Shown: positions 8,992-18,725 of the stretch, piece after piece
How the letters are laid out: each line of letters opens with the position of its first letter
How positions within the stretch are numbered: the first letter of the stretch is position 1
The notes under the pieces: generated by a model
The model's database searches: none
What the model saw: only the letters and a program-made list of their open reading frames with translations
What the model was told of the DNA's origin: nothing
Translations under genes and position numbers: made by a program
Assembly: GCA_012031845.1 (NCBI GenBank)
Contig: JAAUTD010000004.1
Location: 1 to 34,675, forward strand
Length of the DNA: 34,675 nucleotides
Reading direction: 5' to 3'
Source: Synechococcaceae cyanobacterium SM1_2_3
GTDB taxonomy: Bacteria; Pseudomonadota; Gammaproteobacteria; Competibacterales; Competibacteraceae

Positions 8992-10409
8992 TTAATACCG
9001 ATAATTCTCGGTCTTATACGGCCCATCCACCGCGACGCCGATATACGCGGCCTGTTCCGGGGTTAGCGTGGTCAAGTTTACGCCGATCCGATCCAGATGC
9101 AGCCTCGCCACCTTCTCGTCGAGATGCTTGGGCAGCACATAGACCTTGTTCTCGTATTGATCGCCACGGGTAAACAGTTCAATCTGCGCCAGCACCTGAT
9201 TGGTGAAGGAGTTGGACATCACGAAGCTGGGATGACCGGTGGCGCAACCCAGATTCACCAAGCGCCCTCCGCCAGCAGAATGATCCGCTTGCCGTCGGGG
9301 AAATGATGTGATCCACCTGCGGCTTGATTGTTTTCCCAGCGGTATTTCTTCATCGCGGCGACTTCAATTTCGGAATCGAAATGACCGATGTTGCAGACGA
9401 TGGCCTGATTCTTCATCCGCACCATGTGGTCATGGGTGATGACGCCGACATTGCCAGTGGCGGTGACAAAAATATCGGCCTTGTCGGCCACGTCATTCAT
9501 GGTGACGACCCGATAGCCTTCCATCGCCGCTTGCAGGGCGCAAATGGGGTCAATCTCAGTCACCCACACTGTCGCGCCCAGCCCGCGCAGACTTTGGGCG
9601 CAACCTTTGCCCACATCGCCGTAGCCCAGCACCACCGCCACCTTGCCGGCGATCATCACGTCAGTGGCCCGCTTGATCCCGTCCACCAGCGATTCACGGC
9701 AACCATAGAGGTTGTCGAACTTGGACTTGGTGACCGAATCGTTGACGTTGATGGCGGAGAACGGCAAGCGGCCTTCCTTTTCCATGACGTACAGGCGATG
9801 AACGCCGGTGGTAGTTTCCTCGGTTACGCCCTGAATGGACGCCTGAATCCGGGAATAGAAACCCGGCTGGCGATCCAGTTGATCACGAATGGCGGCGAAA
9901 AGAACCTGCTCTTCTTCACAAGTCGGGTTGGCAATCAGCGAGCGATCCTGCTCCGCCCGCGTGCCGAGCGTGATCAGCAGGGTCGCGTCGCCGCCATCGT
10001 CCAGAATCATGTTGGGCGCGCTGCCATCCGGCCATTGCAGAATCCGATGGGTAAAATCCCAATACTCTTCCAGCGATTCGCCCTTGTAGGCGAAGACTGG
10101 AATGCCAGCGGCGGCAATGGCGGCGGCGGCGTGATCCTGGGTCGAGAAAATGTTGCAGGAAACCCAGCGCACTTCCGCGCCGAGCGCTGCCAGACTCTCG
10201 ATCAGCACCGCCGTCTGGATGGTCATGTGCAGGGAACCGGCAATGCGAGCGCCTTTTAGCGGTTGTTGCGCCTGGTATTCTTGGCGCACCGCCATCAGGC
10301 CGGGCATTTCGGTTTCGGCAATGGCGATTTCCTTGCGGCCCCATTCGGCCAGGGCCAGATCGGCAACGTAATAATCAGTGAAGGTTTTTTCGTGGACAAC
10401 GGCGTTCAT
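8992..10409 (-). CDS. ahcY: Adenosylhomocysteinase (frameshifted)
   Basis: AhcY splits S-adenosylhomocysteine into adenosine and homocysteine and so relieves inhibition of methyltransferases. Motifs are [18 protein letters not shown], the NAD-binding [44 protein letters not shown], and the C-terminal YKTENYRY. The frame breaks after LLAEG near 9262-9266 (stop at 9255). One added base restores [23 protein letters not shown], giving about 472 residues, normal for the family. I choose the ATG at 10409 (MNAVVHEK) because GGAG lies six bases before it, while the ATG at 10421 has none. An SAH riboswitch lies just upstream. Since AhcY is essential in cells using this route, the break is probably a sequence error. 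Confidence 0.95.
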
Positions 10410-10432
10410 AACAGACTCCATACAGTTGTGAA

Positions 10433-10508
10433 CGGGCGCCGTTGGCTTGGGAAAGCCGGGCCATGCTGAGCCTGACGGTGGATACCGTTGCAGCGCCCCT
10501 CAGCATGG
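10433..10508 (-). promoter_or_regulatory. SAH riboswitch
   Basis: Read on the minus strand the 5' leader of ahcY matches the S-adenosylhomocysteine riboswitch. P1 is CATGCTGAG/CTCAGCATG (10499-10507 with 10462-10470). The conserved GGGCGCTGCAACGG follows. P2 is ACGGT/ACCGT (10484-10488 with 10475-10479), then the conserved CAGGCTCAG. A pseudoknot forms between GGGCGC (10493-10498) and the downstream GCGCCC in AACGGCGCCC (10434-10439). In this family SAH binding turns on expression, so ahcY and anything transcribed with it would rise when SAH accumulates. It lies 24 bp from the ahcY start, between metK and ahcY. Confidence 0.92.
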
Positions 10509-10525
10509 GGGCAAAACTTGTTGTG

Positions 10526-11686
10526 TTACAGCCCCGCCGCATCCCGCAGCGCATCGGCTTTGTCGGTGCGTTCCCAGGTGAACTCTGGTTCTTCGCGCCC
10601 GAAGTGACCGTAAGCAGCGGTTTTAAGGTAAATCGGCCGGATCAAGTCCAGCATCCGCACCAGATTGTAGGGCCGCAGATCGAAGTGACCGCGCACGATG
10701 TCCACCAGCCGATCCTCATCAATTTTGCCGGTGCCGAAGGTGTTGATGCTGATCGAGGTCGGTTCGGCCACGCCGATAGCGTATGACACCTGAATCTCGC
10801 AACGTTCCGCCAGACCAGCGGCAACAATGTTTTTGGCGACGTAACGCCCGGCGTAGGCGGCGGAACGATCCACTTTGGACGGGTCCTTGCCGGAGAAAGC
10901 GCCGCCGCCATGATGGGCCGCGCCGCCGTAGGTATCCACAATGATCTTGCGCCCGGTCAGGCCGCAGTCGCCGACTGGCCCGCCGATCACAAAGCTGCCG
11001 GTCGGGTTGATGTGATATTTGGTGTGCTTGTCCAGCCACTCGGCGGGCAGCACCGGCAGGATGATATTCTCCATCACCGCCTCGCACAGTTGCTTGTAGG
11101 CGATATCCGGATCGTGCTGGGTAGACAGCACCACCGCTTCGACGCCCACCACTTGGCTATTTTCATAGCGGAAAGTGACCTGACTCTTGGCGTCGGGCCG
11201 CAGCCACGGCAGGATGCCGCTCTTGCGCATCTCCGCCTGCCGCTGCACCAGCCGATGGGCATAAGTGATGGGAGCGGGCATCAGCACTTCGGTTTCGTTG
11301 GTGGCGTAGCCGAACATCAAGCCCTGATCACCCGCGCCCTGTTCTTCCGGCTTGTCGCGATTCACGCCTTGGGCAATGTCCGGGGACTGCTTGCCGATGC
11401 AGGACAGCACCGCGCAGGTCGCGCCGTCGAAGCCGACTCTGGAGCTGTCGTAACCGATGCCAACCACGGTGTCCCGCACGATCTTGTCGAAGTCCACCCA
11501 GGCTGTCGTAGTGATTTCGCCGGCCAGAACGACGACCCCGGTCTTGATCAGGGTTTCGCAGGCGACCCGCGCTTTGGAATCCTCAATCAGGATAGCATCC
11601 AGCACTGCGTCGGAAATCTGGTCGGCAATTTTGTCGGGATGCCCTTCGGAGACAGATTCAGAGGTGAACAGATAGGTGCGGCTCAT
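10526..11686 (-). CDS. metK: S-adenosylmethionine synthetase
   Basis: MetK makes SAM from methionine and ATP. The family's N-terminal segment [19 protein letters not shown], the central [12 protein letters not shown] and [13 protein letters not shown], the phosphate-binding [20 protein letters not shown] and the C-terminal YGHFGR are all present. I start at 11686 ([12 protein letters not shown], 386 residues, as in E. coli). An in-frame upstream ATG at 11803 would add 39 residues unlike the family. A GAGG lies 11 bases upstream of the chosen start. The gene is intact. It lies 163 bp after lapB with no terminator seen, and the SAH riboswitch follows its stop, so ahcY is controlled separately from metK. 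Confidence 0.95.
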   Translation of the reverse strand: MSRTYLFTSESVSEGHPDKIADQISDAVLDAILIEDSKARVACETLIKTGVVVLAGEITTTAWVDFDKIVRDTVVGIGYDSSRVGFDGATCAVLSCIGKQSPDIAQGVNRDKPEEQGAGDQGLMFGYATNETEVLMPAPITYAHRLVQRQAEMRKSGILPWLRPDAKSQVTFRYENSQVVGVEAVVLSTQHDPDIAYKQLCEAVMENIILPVLPAEWLDKHTKYHINPTGSFVIGGPVGDCGLTGRKIIVDTYGGAAHHGGGAFSGKDPSKVDRSAAYAGRYVAKNIVAAGLAERCEIQVSYAIGVAEPTSISINTFGTGKIDEDRLVDIVRGHFDLRPYNLVRMLDLIRPIYLKTAAYGHFGREEPEFTWERTDKADALRDAAGL

Positions 11687-11849
11687 GGATGACGTATCCT
11701 CAAACGATGGTTGCGGCAAGTGGGACTGAGTGTGGAGAAGTGATAGGGACGGCTTTGATAGTGCAAGTCTATCTCGAAAATACTGTATTTTCATCTCGCT
11801 CATTTATTCTATTTGGTTATTAAAATTTGCGGTTGAATGCGGAGATCGG

Positions 11850-13029
11850 CTACTGAATAGCGCTGGTTTTCATCACCAGATCAGGGATCGGTTTAATGGT
11901 GTTCCAGTGCTGGCAACTGGGACAGCACCAATGCAGCGATTTGACCACGAAACCGCAATTGACACAGCGATAGCGAGCGGCATTATTAAGCATCTGGGTG
12001 CTGACGCAATGCAGGGTGCTCAAGTCGGCGTACTCCGCGCCTTCGCCGCGTTTTAGCTTAATCTCGACCAGGCGGCGTAAACCCAGCAGGGTGGGATAAT
12101 CACGCAACTCGCGTTCGAGAAATCGTAGCCCGGCTTCTTCACCCTCCTGACGGATCAGCCAATCGGCCAGCGCATCAGTGATCCGACCGCCGTGATCGCG
12201 CTGTTGCACCTCCCAAAGATAGGCAACCCATTGATCAATCTGATTCAGTGCGCTGTAGCATTGACCGAGTGGAGCGATCACTTCAGGAAAGTAACCCCGA
12301 TCCTGCCGCTCAACGGCCTGCAAGGCGATGATAGCCGCCTGATAATCGCCCGCCCGCATGGACAAGCGTCCCAACAGCAGATTGGCGCGGGCGCAGTTGG
12401 GATCACGCGCCAGAGCATCCAGTAGCCATTTCCGCGTTTCTTCGTCCTGATGCTGTTGATGGGCAGCCTCAGCCAGTTCACAGCAGAAATGCGCCGTTTC
12501 GCGCCGCTTGGATTCACCTCCGATCTGCTCCAGCCGGTCGCAGTAGGCGATCGCCTGCCGCCAGTCTTTCTCCTGCTGAAAAATATGGATCAGGCGGGAT
12601 AAGGCCAATTCGGTGTGATCTGGCAAATCCAGCAGTTGCCGAAATAAATCTTCAGCCCGATCAAACAGGCCCGCTCGTAAATAGTCCTCGCCCAGTTCCA
12701 GCAGGGCGCGGCAACGCTGTTCATCGGTCAGGTTGGGTCGGGCGATCAGGCTGCCGTGAATGTGAATCGCTCGATCCACTTCACCCCCGGCGGCGGAATA
12801 AATTGCCCAGGGTTAAATGGGTCTCGGCGATATCCTGATCCACATCCGCCATGCGGGTGAAGACCTCGATAGCCTGATCGGGTTTGTCGTCGATCACATA
12901 ATTCAGTCCCTTGAAATACTCGGCGTTCCGGACGGTAGCGCCCTTTCGGGTGTTGGCGTGTTCGCGCCGGGCCACCCACCAGCCGGATGCCGCAGCGACT
13001 GGCAATAGCAGCCAAAGTAACTCCATCAT
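11850..13029 (-). CDS. lapB: LapB (YciM), lipopolysaccharide assembly regulator (frameshifted)
   Basis: LapB is an inner-membrane-anchored TPR protein that, with FtsH, controls LpxC turnover and LPS amount. The N-terminal helix (MMELLWLLLPVAAASGWWVA) anchors it. TPR repeats fill the middle, for example AEYFKGLNYVIDDKPDQAIE and REDYLRAGLFDRAEDLF-like units. The C-terminal rubredoxin-type metal site is YRCVNCGF...WCCPSCQHWNTIKPI. The frame breaks in a G5 run (C5 at 12784-12788 on the plus strand). Removing one base joins FRRRG to GEVDRAIHIHG, giving about 392 residues, close to the 389 of E. coli. It starts 20 bp after lapA, the usual pair. ATG 13029 or 13026 is the start. Confidence 0.93.
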
Positions 13030-13049
13030 AATTTAAGACCATCTTGCCA

Positions 13050-13358
13050 TCAGTGCGCCTCTCGCCCGATTTTCTTGGCAAGCAGGCTGATTTCATGATC
13101 CTTGCTGGATAGGGTTTGGCGTAGTCGGGCGACCTGCCAGCGCAGCGGCAATACGACGAATGCGCCGACCAGCCCGGTCAATACTACCCCGGTGGCAAAG
13201 GCGCACACTACCAGTAGCGATAGCGGCAGAGTCGCTGTTCCCAACAAGTAGTGAACCGTGACCGGATCGGCGTGTAGCGTGGAAAACTCAATGCCCAGCA
13301 CCAGTACGACCAGTAAAATCGCCACCATCAATACAATTTTAATCAATCTAAAGAACAT
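13050..13358 (-). CDS. lapA: LapA (DUF1049) membrane protein
   Basis: The 102-residue protein has two transmembrane segments (about residues 5-23 and 42-68) and a basic, helical C-terminal tail (QVARLRQTLSSKDHEISLLAKKI), matching LapA of the LPS assembly pair. GGAGGAAACCC before the ATG at 13358 is a strong ribosome binding site. It precedes lapB and follows ihfB, but a terminator lies between ihfB and lapA, so lapA-lapB needs its own promoter in that 170-bp gap. Confidence 0.9.
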   Translation of the reverse strand: MFFRLIKIVLMVAILLVVLVLGIEFSTLHADPVTVHYLLGTATLPLSLLVVCAFATGVVLTGLVGAFVVLPLRWQVARLRQTLSSKDHEISLLAKKIGREAH

Positions 13359-13451
13359 GGGTTTCCTCCGTCAGAATGACCTCAAGGTAGCGCGTCTACA
13401 TCCGCCGGTTTTTGAGCATTGACTATGACCACGTCACATCGGCATATCAAG

Positions 13452-13480
13452 AAAAAACCCACTGCGTTACGGTGGGTTTT
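13452..13480 (-). terminator. Intrinsic terminator after ihfB
   Basis: A 9-bp stem (13454-13462 with 13472-13480, AAAACCCAC/GTGGGTTTT) with a 9-nt loop is followed on the minus strand by a T-run (A6 at 13452-13457 on the plus strand). It lies 50 bp after the ihfB stop. Confidence 0.85.
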
Positions 13481-13529
13481 AGAGAACAAATGACAGTACA
13501 ACCGGGTTGCCCGATGGAGTGGACAAGGA

Positions 13530-13838
13530 TTACATCGAGCTTCCGTAATTCTCGGCATGGTGTTCGTTCACCCGTTCGCGCAGTTCTTTACCCGGTTTGA
13601 AATGGGGCACATATTTGCCCTCAAGCGTCACCGAATCACCAGTTTTGGGATTGCGCCCGACTCGCGGCGGCCGAAAATGCAATGAAAAGCTGCCAAATCC
13701 ACGGATTTCGATGCGTTCGCCATTAGCTAATGATTCGCTCATCTGATCCAGAAGAGCCTTTACCGCCTGCTCCACTTCTTTATAGGGAATATCGCTGCGT
13801 TTATGGGCGAGAATCTCGATTAATTCTGACTTTGTCAT
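13530..13838 (-). CDS. ihfB: Integration host factor, beta subunit
   Basis: IHF-beta pairs with IHF-alpha to bend DNA in replication, recombination and sigma-54 promoters. The product (102 residues from the chosen start) is a typical HU/IHF fold: [11 protein letters not shown] start, [25 protein letters not shown] with the DNA-intercalating arm, and [14 protein letters not shown] start at 13838 because GGGGATG-type purines lie upstream and the extra eight codons to 13862 are not family-like. It follows rpsA, the normal neighbour, with a small terminator in between. Confidence 0.95.
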   Translation of the reverse strand: MTKSELIEILAHKRSDIPYKEVEQAVKALLDQMSESLANGERIEIRGFGSFSLHFRPPRVGRNPKTGDSVTLEGKYVPHFKPGKELRERVNEHHAENYGSSM

Positions 13839-13884
13839 GGAACATCCCCAGTCAATGACCATTGCAATAACGCTTGCCGTACTG

Positions 13885-13906
13885 AAAAGCCCAACGACGG
13901 CTGGGC
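13885..13906 (-). terminator. Intrinsic terminator after rpsA
   Basis: On the minus strand GCCCAGC/GTTGGGC (7 bp, one G-U pair, 4-nt loop; 13900-13906 with 13889-13895) is followed by TTTT. It lies 55 bp after the rpsA stop and 47 bp before the ihfB start. Confidence 0.65.
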
Positions 13907-13959
13907 GGCGGGCTGACAGGGCGGCAGGAATCGCCGCGCCAGTTCGCCGCCACCGATTA

Positions 13960-15632
13960 TCAATCGTCCGGGGCGGTCATGTGTTCCTTGAAAATGTCGC
14001 CCAGGGTCGCGCCAGTGCTGGATTTGCGGCTGTAGTCCTGTAGCACATCCGCTTCATCGGCCATGTCCTTGGCTTTGATGGACAAGGTGATGGTGCGGTT
14101 TTTGCGATCTACGCCAATAAATTTGGCTTCGACTTCATCACCTTCCTTCAGCAGGGTGCGGGCATCGTCCACTCGTTCGCGGGACAGCTCGGAAGCGCGC
14201 AGCGTCCCTTCGACTCCGTGACCCAAATCCACCATTGCGCCTTTGGCGTCTACCGAGACAATCCGGCCCGGAATGATGCAGCCCTTTACGTTATCCGCGA
14301 CGAAATTGGAGAACGGGTCCTTGTCGAGCTGCTTGATGCCCAGCGAAATGCGCTCGCGCTCCGGATCGACCGCCAGCACCACCGCTTCGACCTCCTGACC
14401 TTTCTTGTATTGACGAACGGCTTCTTCGCCGGTGGCGTGCCAGGAAATGTCGGAGAGATGCACCAGCCCGTCAATGCCGCCGTCCAGCCCAATGAAGATG
14501 CCGAAATCGGTAATGGATTTGATCTTGCCGGACACCCGGTCGCCCTTGGCGTGGCCTTGATCGAAGTCTTCCCACGGATTGGCCTGACACTGCTTCATGC
14601 CCAGCGAAATCCGGCGGCGATCCTCGTCAATATCCAGCACCATGACTTCGGTTTCGTCGCCCAGCGCCACGACCTTGTTGGGATTGACGTTCTTGTTGGT
14701 CCAGTCCATTCCGAGACGTGAACCAGACCCTCAACGCCTTCCTCGATCTCCACAAAGCAGCCGTAATCGGCGATGTTGGTGACCTTGCCGAAGACGCGGG
14801 TGCCGACTGGATAGCGGCGGGCCAGGGCCGTCCACGGATCGTCGCCCAACTGTTTGAGACCGAGTGAAACCCGGTTGCGCTCGCGGTCGAATTTCAACAC
14901 CTTGACCTTGACCGAATCGCCGACCGCAACAACTTCTGATGGATGCTTGACCCGGCGCCAGGCCATGTCGGTAATGTGCAACAGGCCGTCAATGCCGCCC
15001 AAATCCAGAAACGCGCCGTAATCGGTCAGGTTCTTGACTACGCCGTCCACCATCTGACCTTCCTGAAGGTTTTGCAGCAGCGCCTCACGTTCAGCGCTGT
15101 ATTCCTGCTCGACCACCGCCCGCCGCGACACCACCACGTTATTACGCCGCCGGTCGAGCTTGATAACCTTGAATTCCTGTTCCTTGCCTTCCAGATAGGC
15201 GGCGTCGCGCACTGGCCGCACATCCACCAGGGAGCCGGGCAGGAAGGCGCGAATTTCGCCAATATCCACGGTGAAACCGCCTTTCACCTTGCCGCTGATC
15301 AGGCCCTTGATAATTTCTTCGCCCTCGAAGGCTTTTTCCAGCGCAGTCCAGACCCGAGCGCGCTTGGCCTTTTCGCGGGACAGTCGGGTTTCCCCAAAAC
15401 CATCTTCCAGCGCATCAAGCGCAACCTCGATCATGTCTCCCACTTTCACTTCGAGAACACCGTCCTCGTCGTAAAACTGCTCAATGGGAATCAGCCCTTC
15501 GGATTTAAGGCCGGCATTGACGACTACGGCGTCCGCCCGGATTTCCACCACCATTCCCTGGACGATGGAACCGGGTTGCATCTGTTTATCAACCAGGCTC
15601 TGTTCAAACAGTTCGGCAAAACTTTCAGTCAT
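13960..15632 (-). CDS. rpsA: 30S ribosomal protein S1 (frameshifted)
   Basis: S1 binds mRNA at the ribosome and is essential for most initiation. Six S1 repeats can be followed, for example [58 protein letters not shown] and [20 protein letters not shown]. The frame breaks at 14709-14710. GAATGG should read GAAATGG, joining HVSE to [12 protein letters not shown]. With one base added the protein has 557 residues, the same as E. coli S1. The ribosome binding site is weak (GAG), as is usual for this autoregulated gene. A hairpin with a U7 tract lies just upstream. cmk precedes it, ihfB follows. The break is almost certainly an error in the sequence, since S1 is essential. Confidence 0.95.
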
Positions 15633-15644
15633 GGGTTATAGCTC

Positions 15645-15670
15645 AAAAAAACCGGCGGTCAGGAACCGCC
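15645..15670 (-). terminator. Hairpin plus U7 directly upstream of the rpsA start
   Basis: On the minus strand GGCGGT/ACCGCC (6 bp, 5-nt loop; 15665-15670 with 15654-15659) is followed by GG and seven T residues, ending 12 bases before the rpsA ATG. It has the form of an intrinsic terminator for cmk. Its position in the rpsA initiation region also fits an S1 autoregulatory leader, because S1 prefers U-rich RNA. Confidence 0.6.
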
Positions 15671-15819
15671 ACGGGTTGGTTAGGTGATCAGATCGGGCGA
15701 TTTGACGCCAGACCTGGCATTGGGTGATTGAATTTTTCATTGCGACGGGGGGACATCCAGTTCCAGCACATTGCCAGCCACTAAGCGTAGCATGGATGCG
15801 ACCGGCGTAAAGGCTCGGA

Positions 15820-16515
15820 TTAGCACGGTTTCGACAACTCCAGCCGCCGGATCACCCGCGTTAGCGCCCAATCACACACGTCCGCAATGCCCAATGCTGT
15901 AGTGTCCAGTATCTCCGCGTCAGCAGCAGGTTGGAGTGGAGCTATTGCGCGCTGACTGTCGCGGGCATCGCGCTGGGCGATCTCGCCGAAAAGATTTGAA
16001 AGATTAGCATTCAAACCCTGTTCACTCAACTGCTTATGCCGCCGTCGGGCGCGTTCTTCGGCGCTGGCCGTCAGAAATAATTTCAGTTCGGCATCGGGGA
16101 AAACCACCGTACCCATGTCTCGCCCGTCCGCGACCAGGCCGGGAGCGCGGCGAAAATCCCGCTGCCGTTGCAACAATGCAGTGCGCACTGCTGGCAACGC
16201 CGCGACCTGTGATGCGGCGCTGCCGCACTGTTCAGTTCGCAATTCCGCGCCGACTTCGGTTCCATCCAGCAGGGTGCGCAACCGGCCATCAGCTTCGGCG
16301 ATAAATTCCACATTGAGGCTGGTTGCTACCGCTGCGACCTGATCGGCGGCTTCCAGCGCAATTTGACGGCGTTGCGCCGCCAGCGCGGTTAGCCGATAGA
16401 GCGCGCCGCTGTCCAGCAGATGCCAGCCCAGCCGGGTCGCCAGCCATTGGCAAACAGTGCCTTTGCCGACGCCGCTGGGACCGTCCACGGCAATCACCGG
16501 AGCCAGCGCGTTCAT
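15820..16515 (-). CDS. cmk: Cytidylate kinase
   Basis: Cmk phosphorylates CMP and dCMP. The 231-residue product has the P-loop in VIAVDGPSGVGKGTVC (residues 7-22), LLDSGALYRLTAL, the substrate motif VADGRDMGTVVFPDA, the lid SAEERARRRHKQL, and RDARDSQRAIAPL. Its ATG overlaps the aroA stop by ATGA, so the two are translationally coupled. It lies upstream of rpsA as in most gammaproteobacteria. The gene is intact. Confidence 0.95.
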   Translation of the reverse strand: MNALAPVIAVDGPSGVGKGTVCQWLATRLGWHLLDSGALYRLTALAAQRRQIALEAADQVAAVATSLNVEFIAEADGRLRTLLDGTEVGAELRTEQCGSAASQVAALPAVRTALLQRQRDFRRAPGLVADGRDMGTVVFPDAELKLFLTASAEERARRRHKQLSEQGLNANLSNLFGEIAQRDARDSQRAIAPLQPAADAEILDTTALGIADVCDWALTRVIRRLELSKPC

Positions 16516-17831
16516 AGAATTTCCTGTTCGGCAATGTTCAAGCCCGCATCGCGAGCCAGCGTCGCGAAGCCGGGAAAGGAGGTGTTGACGTTGGCGCAGT
16601 CCTGAATCTGAATCCGCCTGCTGGCGCGCAGCCCGGCCATTGCAAAACTCATGGCGATGCGGTGATCGCCGTGGGTGATGACCGTTCCAGCGTTGATCGC
16701 GCCGCCCTGAATCACGATGCCATCGGCGGTCGGTTGGGCGCTAATGCCAAGCGTCGTCAGACCGTCGGCCACTCACTTGAATCCGGTCGCTTCCTTGACC
16801 CGCAATTCTTCCGCGTCGGTCAATACCGTTTCCCCTTCGGCGCAGGCGGCGGCGATGAACAGCGCCGGAAATTCATCAATCGCCAGCGGCACCAGTTCTT
16901 GGGGAATGCGGATGCCGCGCAGCGGCGCATGACGCACCCGCAAATCGGCCACCGGTTCGCCGCCCGCCAGGCGCCGATTCAGCAGTTCAATGTCCGCGCC
17001 CATCAGCCGCAGAATATCGATCACGCCGGTGCGGGTGGGATTGACGCCGACGTGTTCCAGCATCAGATCGGAACCCGGCGCGATGCTGGCCCCAACTAGA
17101 AAAAATGCGGCGGAGGAAATATCGGCGGGCACGTCAATCGTGGTCGCGGTCAGGCGTCCGCAGCTGGTTATCGCTACCGTGCGCTCGCCGTCGCGCTGCA
17201 CCGGATAACCGAAACCTTCCAGCATCCGTTCGGTGTGATCGCGGGTCGGCGCGGGTTCGGTAATGCGGGTAACGCCATTGGCGTACAGCCCGGCCAGCAG
17301 CAGGCTGGATTTAACTTGGGCGCTGGCAATGGGCATGGCGTAATCAATGCCGGTCAGCCGCTGGCCGCCGTGAATGTGCAGCGGGGCGCAACCGCGCTCG
17401 CTGGTTTCAATCCGTGCGCCCATTTGCGCCAGTGGTTCGGTCACTCGCCGCATTGGTCGCCGGGTCAGGGAGGCGTCGCCGGTCAATACCGTGTCGAACC
17501 GCTGCCCGGCCAGAATGCCGCTCATCAGCCGCATGGATGTACCAGAGTTGCCCATGTCCAGCGGTTCAGCCGGGGCGCGCAAGCCGTGCAAACCGACGCC
17601 ATGCACCGTGACCCGGCCTTGCTCCGGCCCGTCAATCCGCACGCCCATCGCCCGGAAGGCGTTGATCGTCGCCAGGCAATCTTCGCCGTCCAGAAAGCCG
17701 CTAATCGTGGTCACGCCGTCGGCCAGCGCCCCAAACATGATGGCGCGATGGGAAATGGATTTATCGCCCGGCACGCGCCGCCGCCCGCGCAACGCGCCGC
17801 CGGGTTCGATGGTGAAAGTGAGATCGGTCAT
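16512..17831 (-). CDS. aroA: 3-phosphoshikimate 1-carboxyvinyltransferase (two compensating indels)
   Basis: EPSP synthase joins PEP to shikimate-3-phosphate. Motifs are GRRRVPGDKSISHRAIMFGAL, LDMGNSGTSMRLMSG, the PMRRVTEPLAQMGA segment, PADISSAAFFLVGA, ELVPLAIDEFPALFIAA and the C-terminal ITHGDHRIAMSFA. As read, a stop occurs at 16773-16775 (EELRVKEATGFK-stop). Adding one A near 16795 and removing one G near 16776 restores EELRVKESDRIQVMADGL, the normal family sequence. The two changes cancel, so the rest of the gene is in the original frame and the product is about 439 residues. The start at 17831 (MTDLTFTIEPGG) is chosen over 17909, which adds non-family residues. It starts 8 bp after tyrA. 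Confidence 0.92.
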
Positions 17832-17838
17832 GACGGAT

Positions 17839-18725
17839 TCAATCCAGATAAAGGTTGTCGCGGGCGCGTTTGGCCCGCTGGAACGCAGCCAACAGCGCAG
17901 CGCGGTCATCGTTGCGGATCGCCTCGGCCAGTTGCGCCAGATCGGCGCTGAACAGCGCGATCATGTCTAATACTTGCTCGCGGTTGGCAATACAGATGTC
18001 GTGCCACATTTGCGGATCGCTGGAGGCAATGCGGGTGAAATCGCGGAAACCGCCAGCGGCGTAGCGGAAAATTTCAGCACGGTCGTCCAGCCGCGCCAAA
18101 GTATCCACCAGGGTGTAGGCCAGAATATGCGGCAGGTGGCTGGTGGCCGCCAATACTTCGTCGTGGTGCGCGCGCCCATATCCACCACTTCCGCGCCGGT
18201 CAATTCCCACATCCGCCGAATCAGCCGGTACGCAGCGGGGTCAGTTTCCGCCAGCGGGGTCAGAATCACCCGGCGCTGCTGAAACAAGGTTGGAAACGCG
18301 GCTTCGACGCCGCTTTTTTCGGTGCCCGCGATAGGATGGGCGGGTACGAAATTGGGCGGAATCACGCCGTAAACTCGTTCTACATCGGCAACAACGCACG
18401 ATTTGGCGCTGCCCACATCCGTTAGCACGGTATCGGGCGACAAATGCGGGACGATGCGGCGCAAAATTGGCTCCATCGCGCCCAGCGGCACCGCAATCAC
18501 CACGACACTGGCATCGGCGACCGCAAGAGTGACATTGGTTTCGTAACGATCTATGACGCCCAGGCGCAGCGCAGCCCGCAGATTATCCTCGCCGCGCCCT
18601 GCGCCGACGATTTCGCCCACCGCGCCCGCTTGCCGCAAGGCTTGCGCCAGCGATCCGCCAATCAGCCCGACGCCAATGATGCACAAGCGTTGAATCAAGG
18701 GTTGCGTTGTAGTCGTCGTAGTCAT
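17839..18725 (-). CDS. tyrA: Prephenate/arogenate dehydrogenase (frameshifted)
   Basis: The enzyme makes the tyrosine precursor from prephenate. The N-terminal NAD-binding motif is LCIIGVGLIGGSLAQAL. Later motifs are LTDVGSAKS, FVPAHPIAGTEKSGVEAA and, in a second frame, HHDEVLAATSHLPHILAY. The frame breaks at about 18165-18172 in a GC-repeat (GCGCGC). One added base joins VVDMGAR to HHDEVLAATSH, giving about 295 residues. There is no chorismate mutase domain, so this is the monofunctional type. Its ATG overlaps the hisC stop by ATGA. aroA follows directly. Confidence 0.9.

Noticed and set aside
9324-10259. 311-codon plus-strand frame opposite ahcY
   Set aside because: It is the GC-rich antisense shadow of ahcY. 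Its His/Gly/Ala-rich composition fits no protein family.
10910-11692. 260-codon plus-strand frame opposite metK
   Set aside because: Antisense shadow of a clear metK gene. No ribosome binding site or motif.
11687-11849. SAM riboswitch upstream of metK
   Set aside because: No conserved SAM-I, SAM-II or related core is visible in the 163-bp gap.
12780-14710. Programmed frameshifting in lapB or rpsA
   Set aside because: No slippery heptamer plus structure is apparent, such genes are not known to use frameshifting, and the same kind of break recurs in many unrelated genes.
14943-15641. 232-codon plus-strand frame opposite rpsA
   Set aside because: Shadow of rpsA; no independent coding evidence.
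16662-17970. Several plus-strand frames over aroA and tyrA
   Set aside because: They lie opposite two clear genes and have shadow-type composition.
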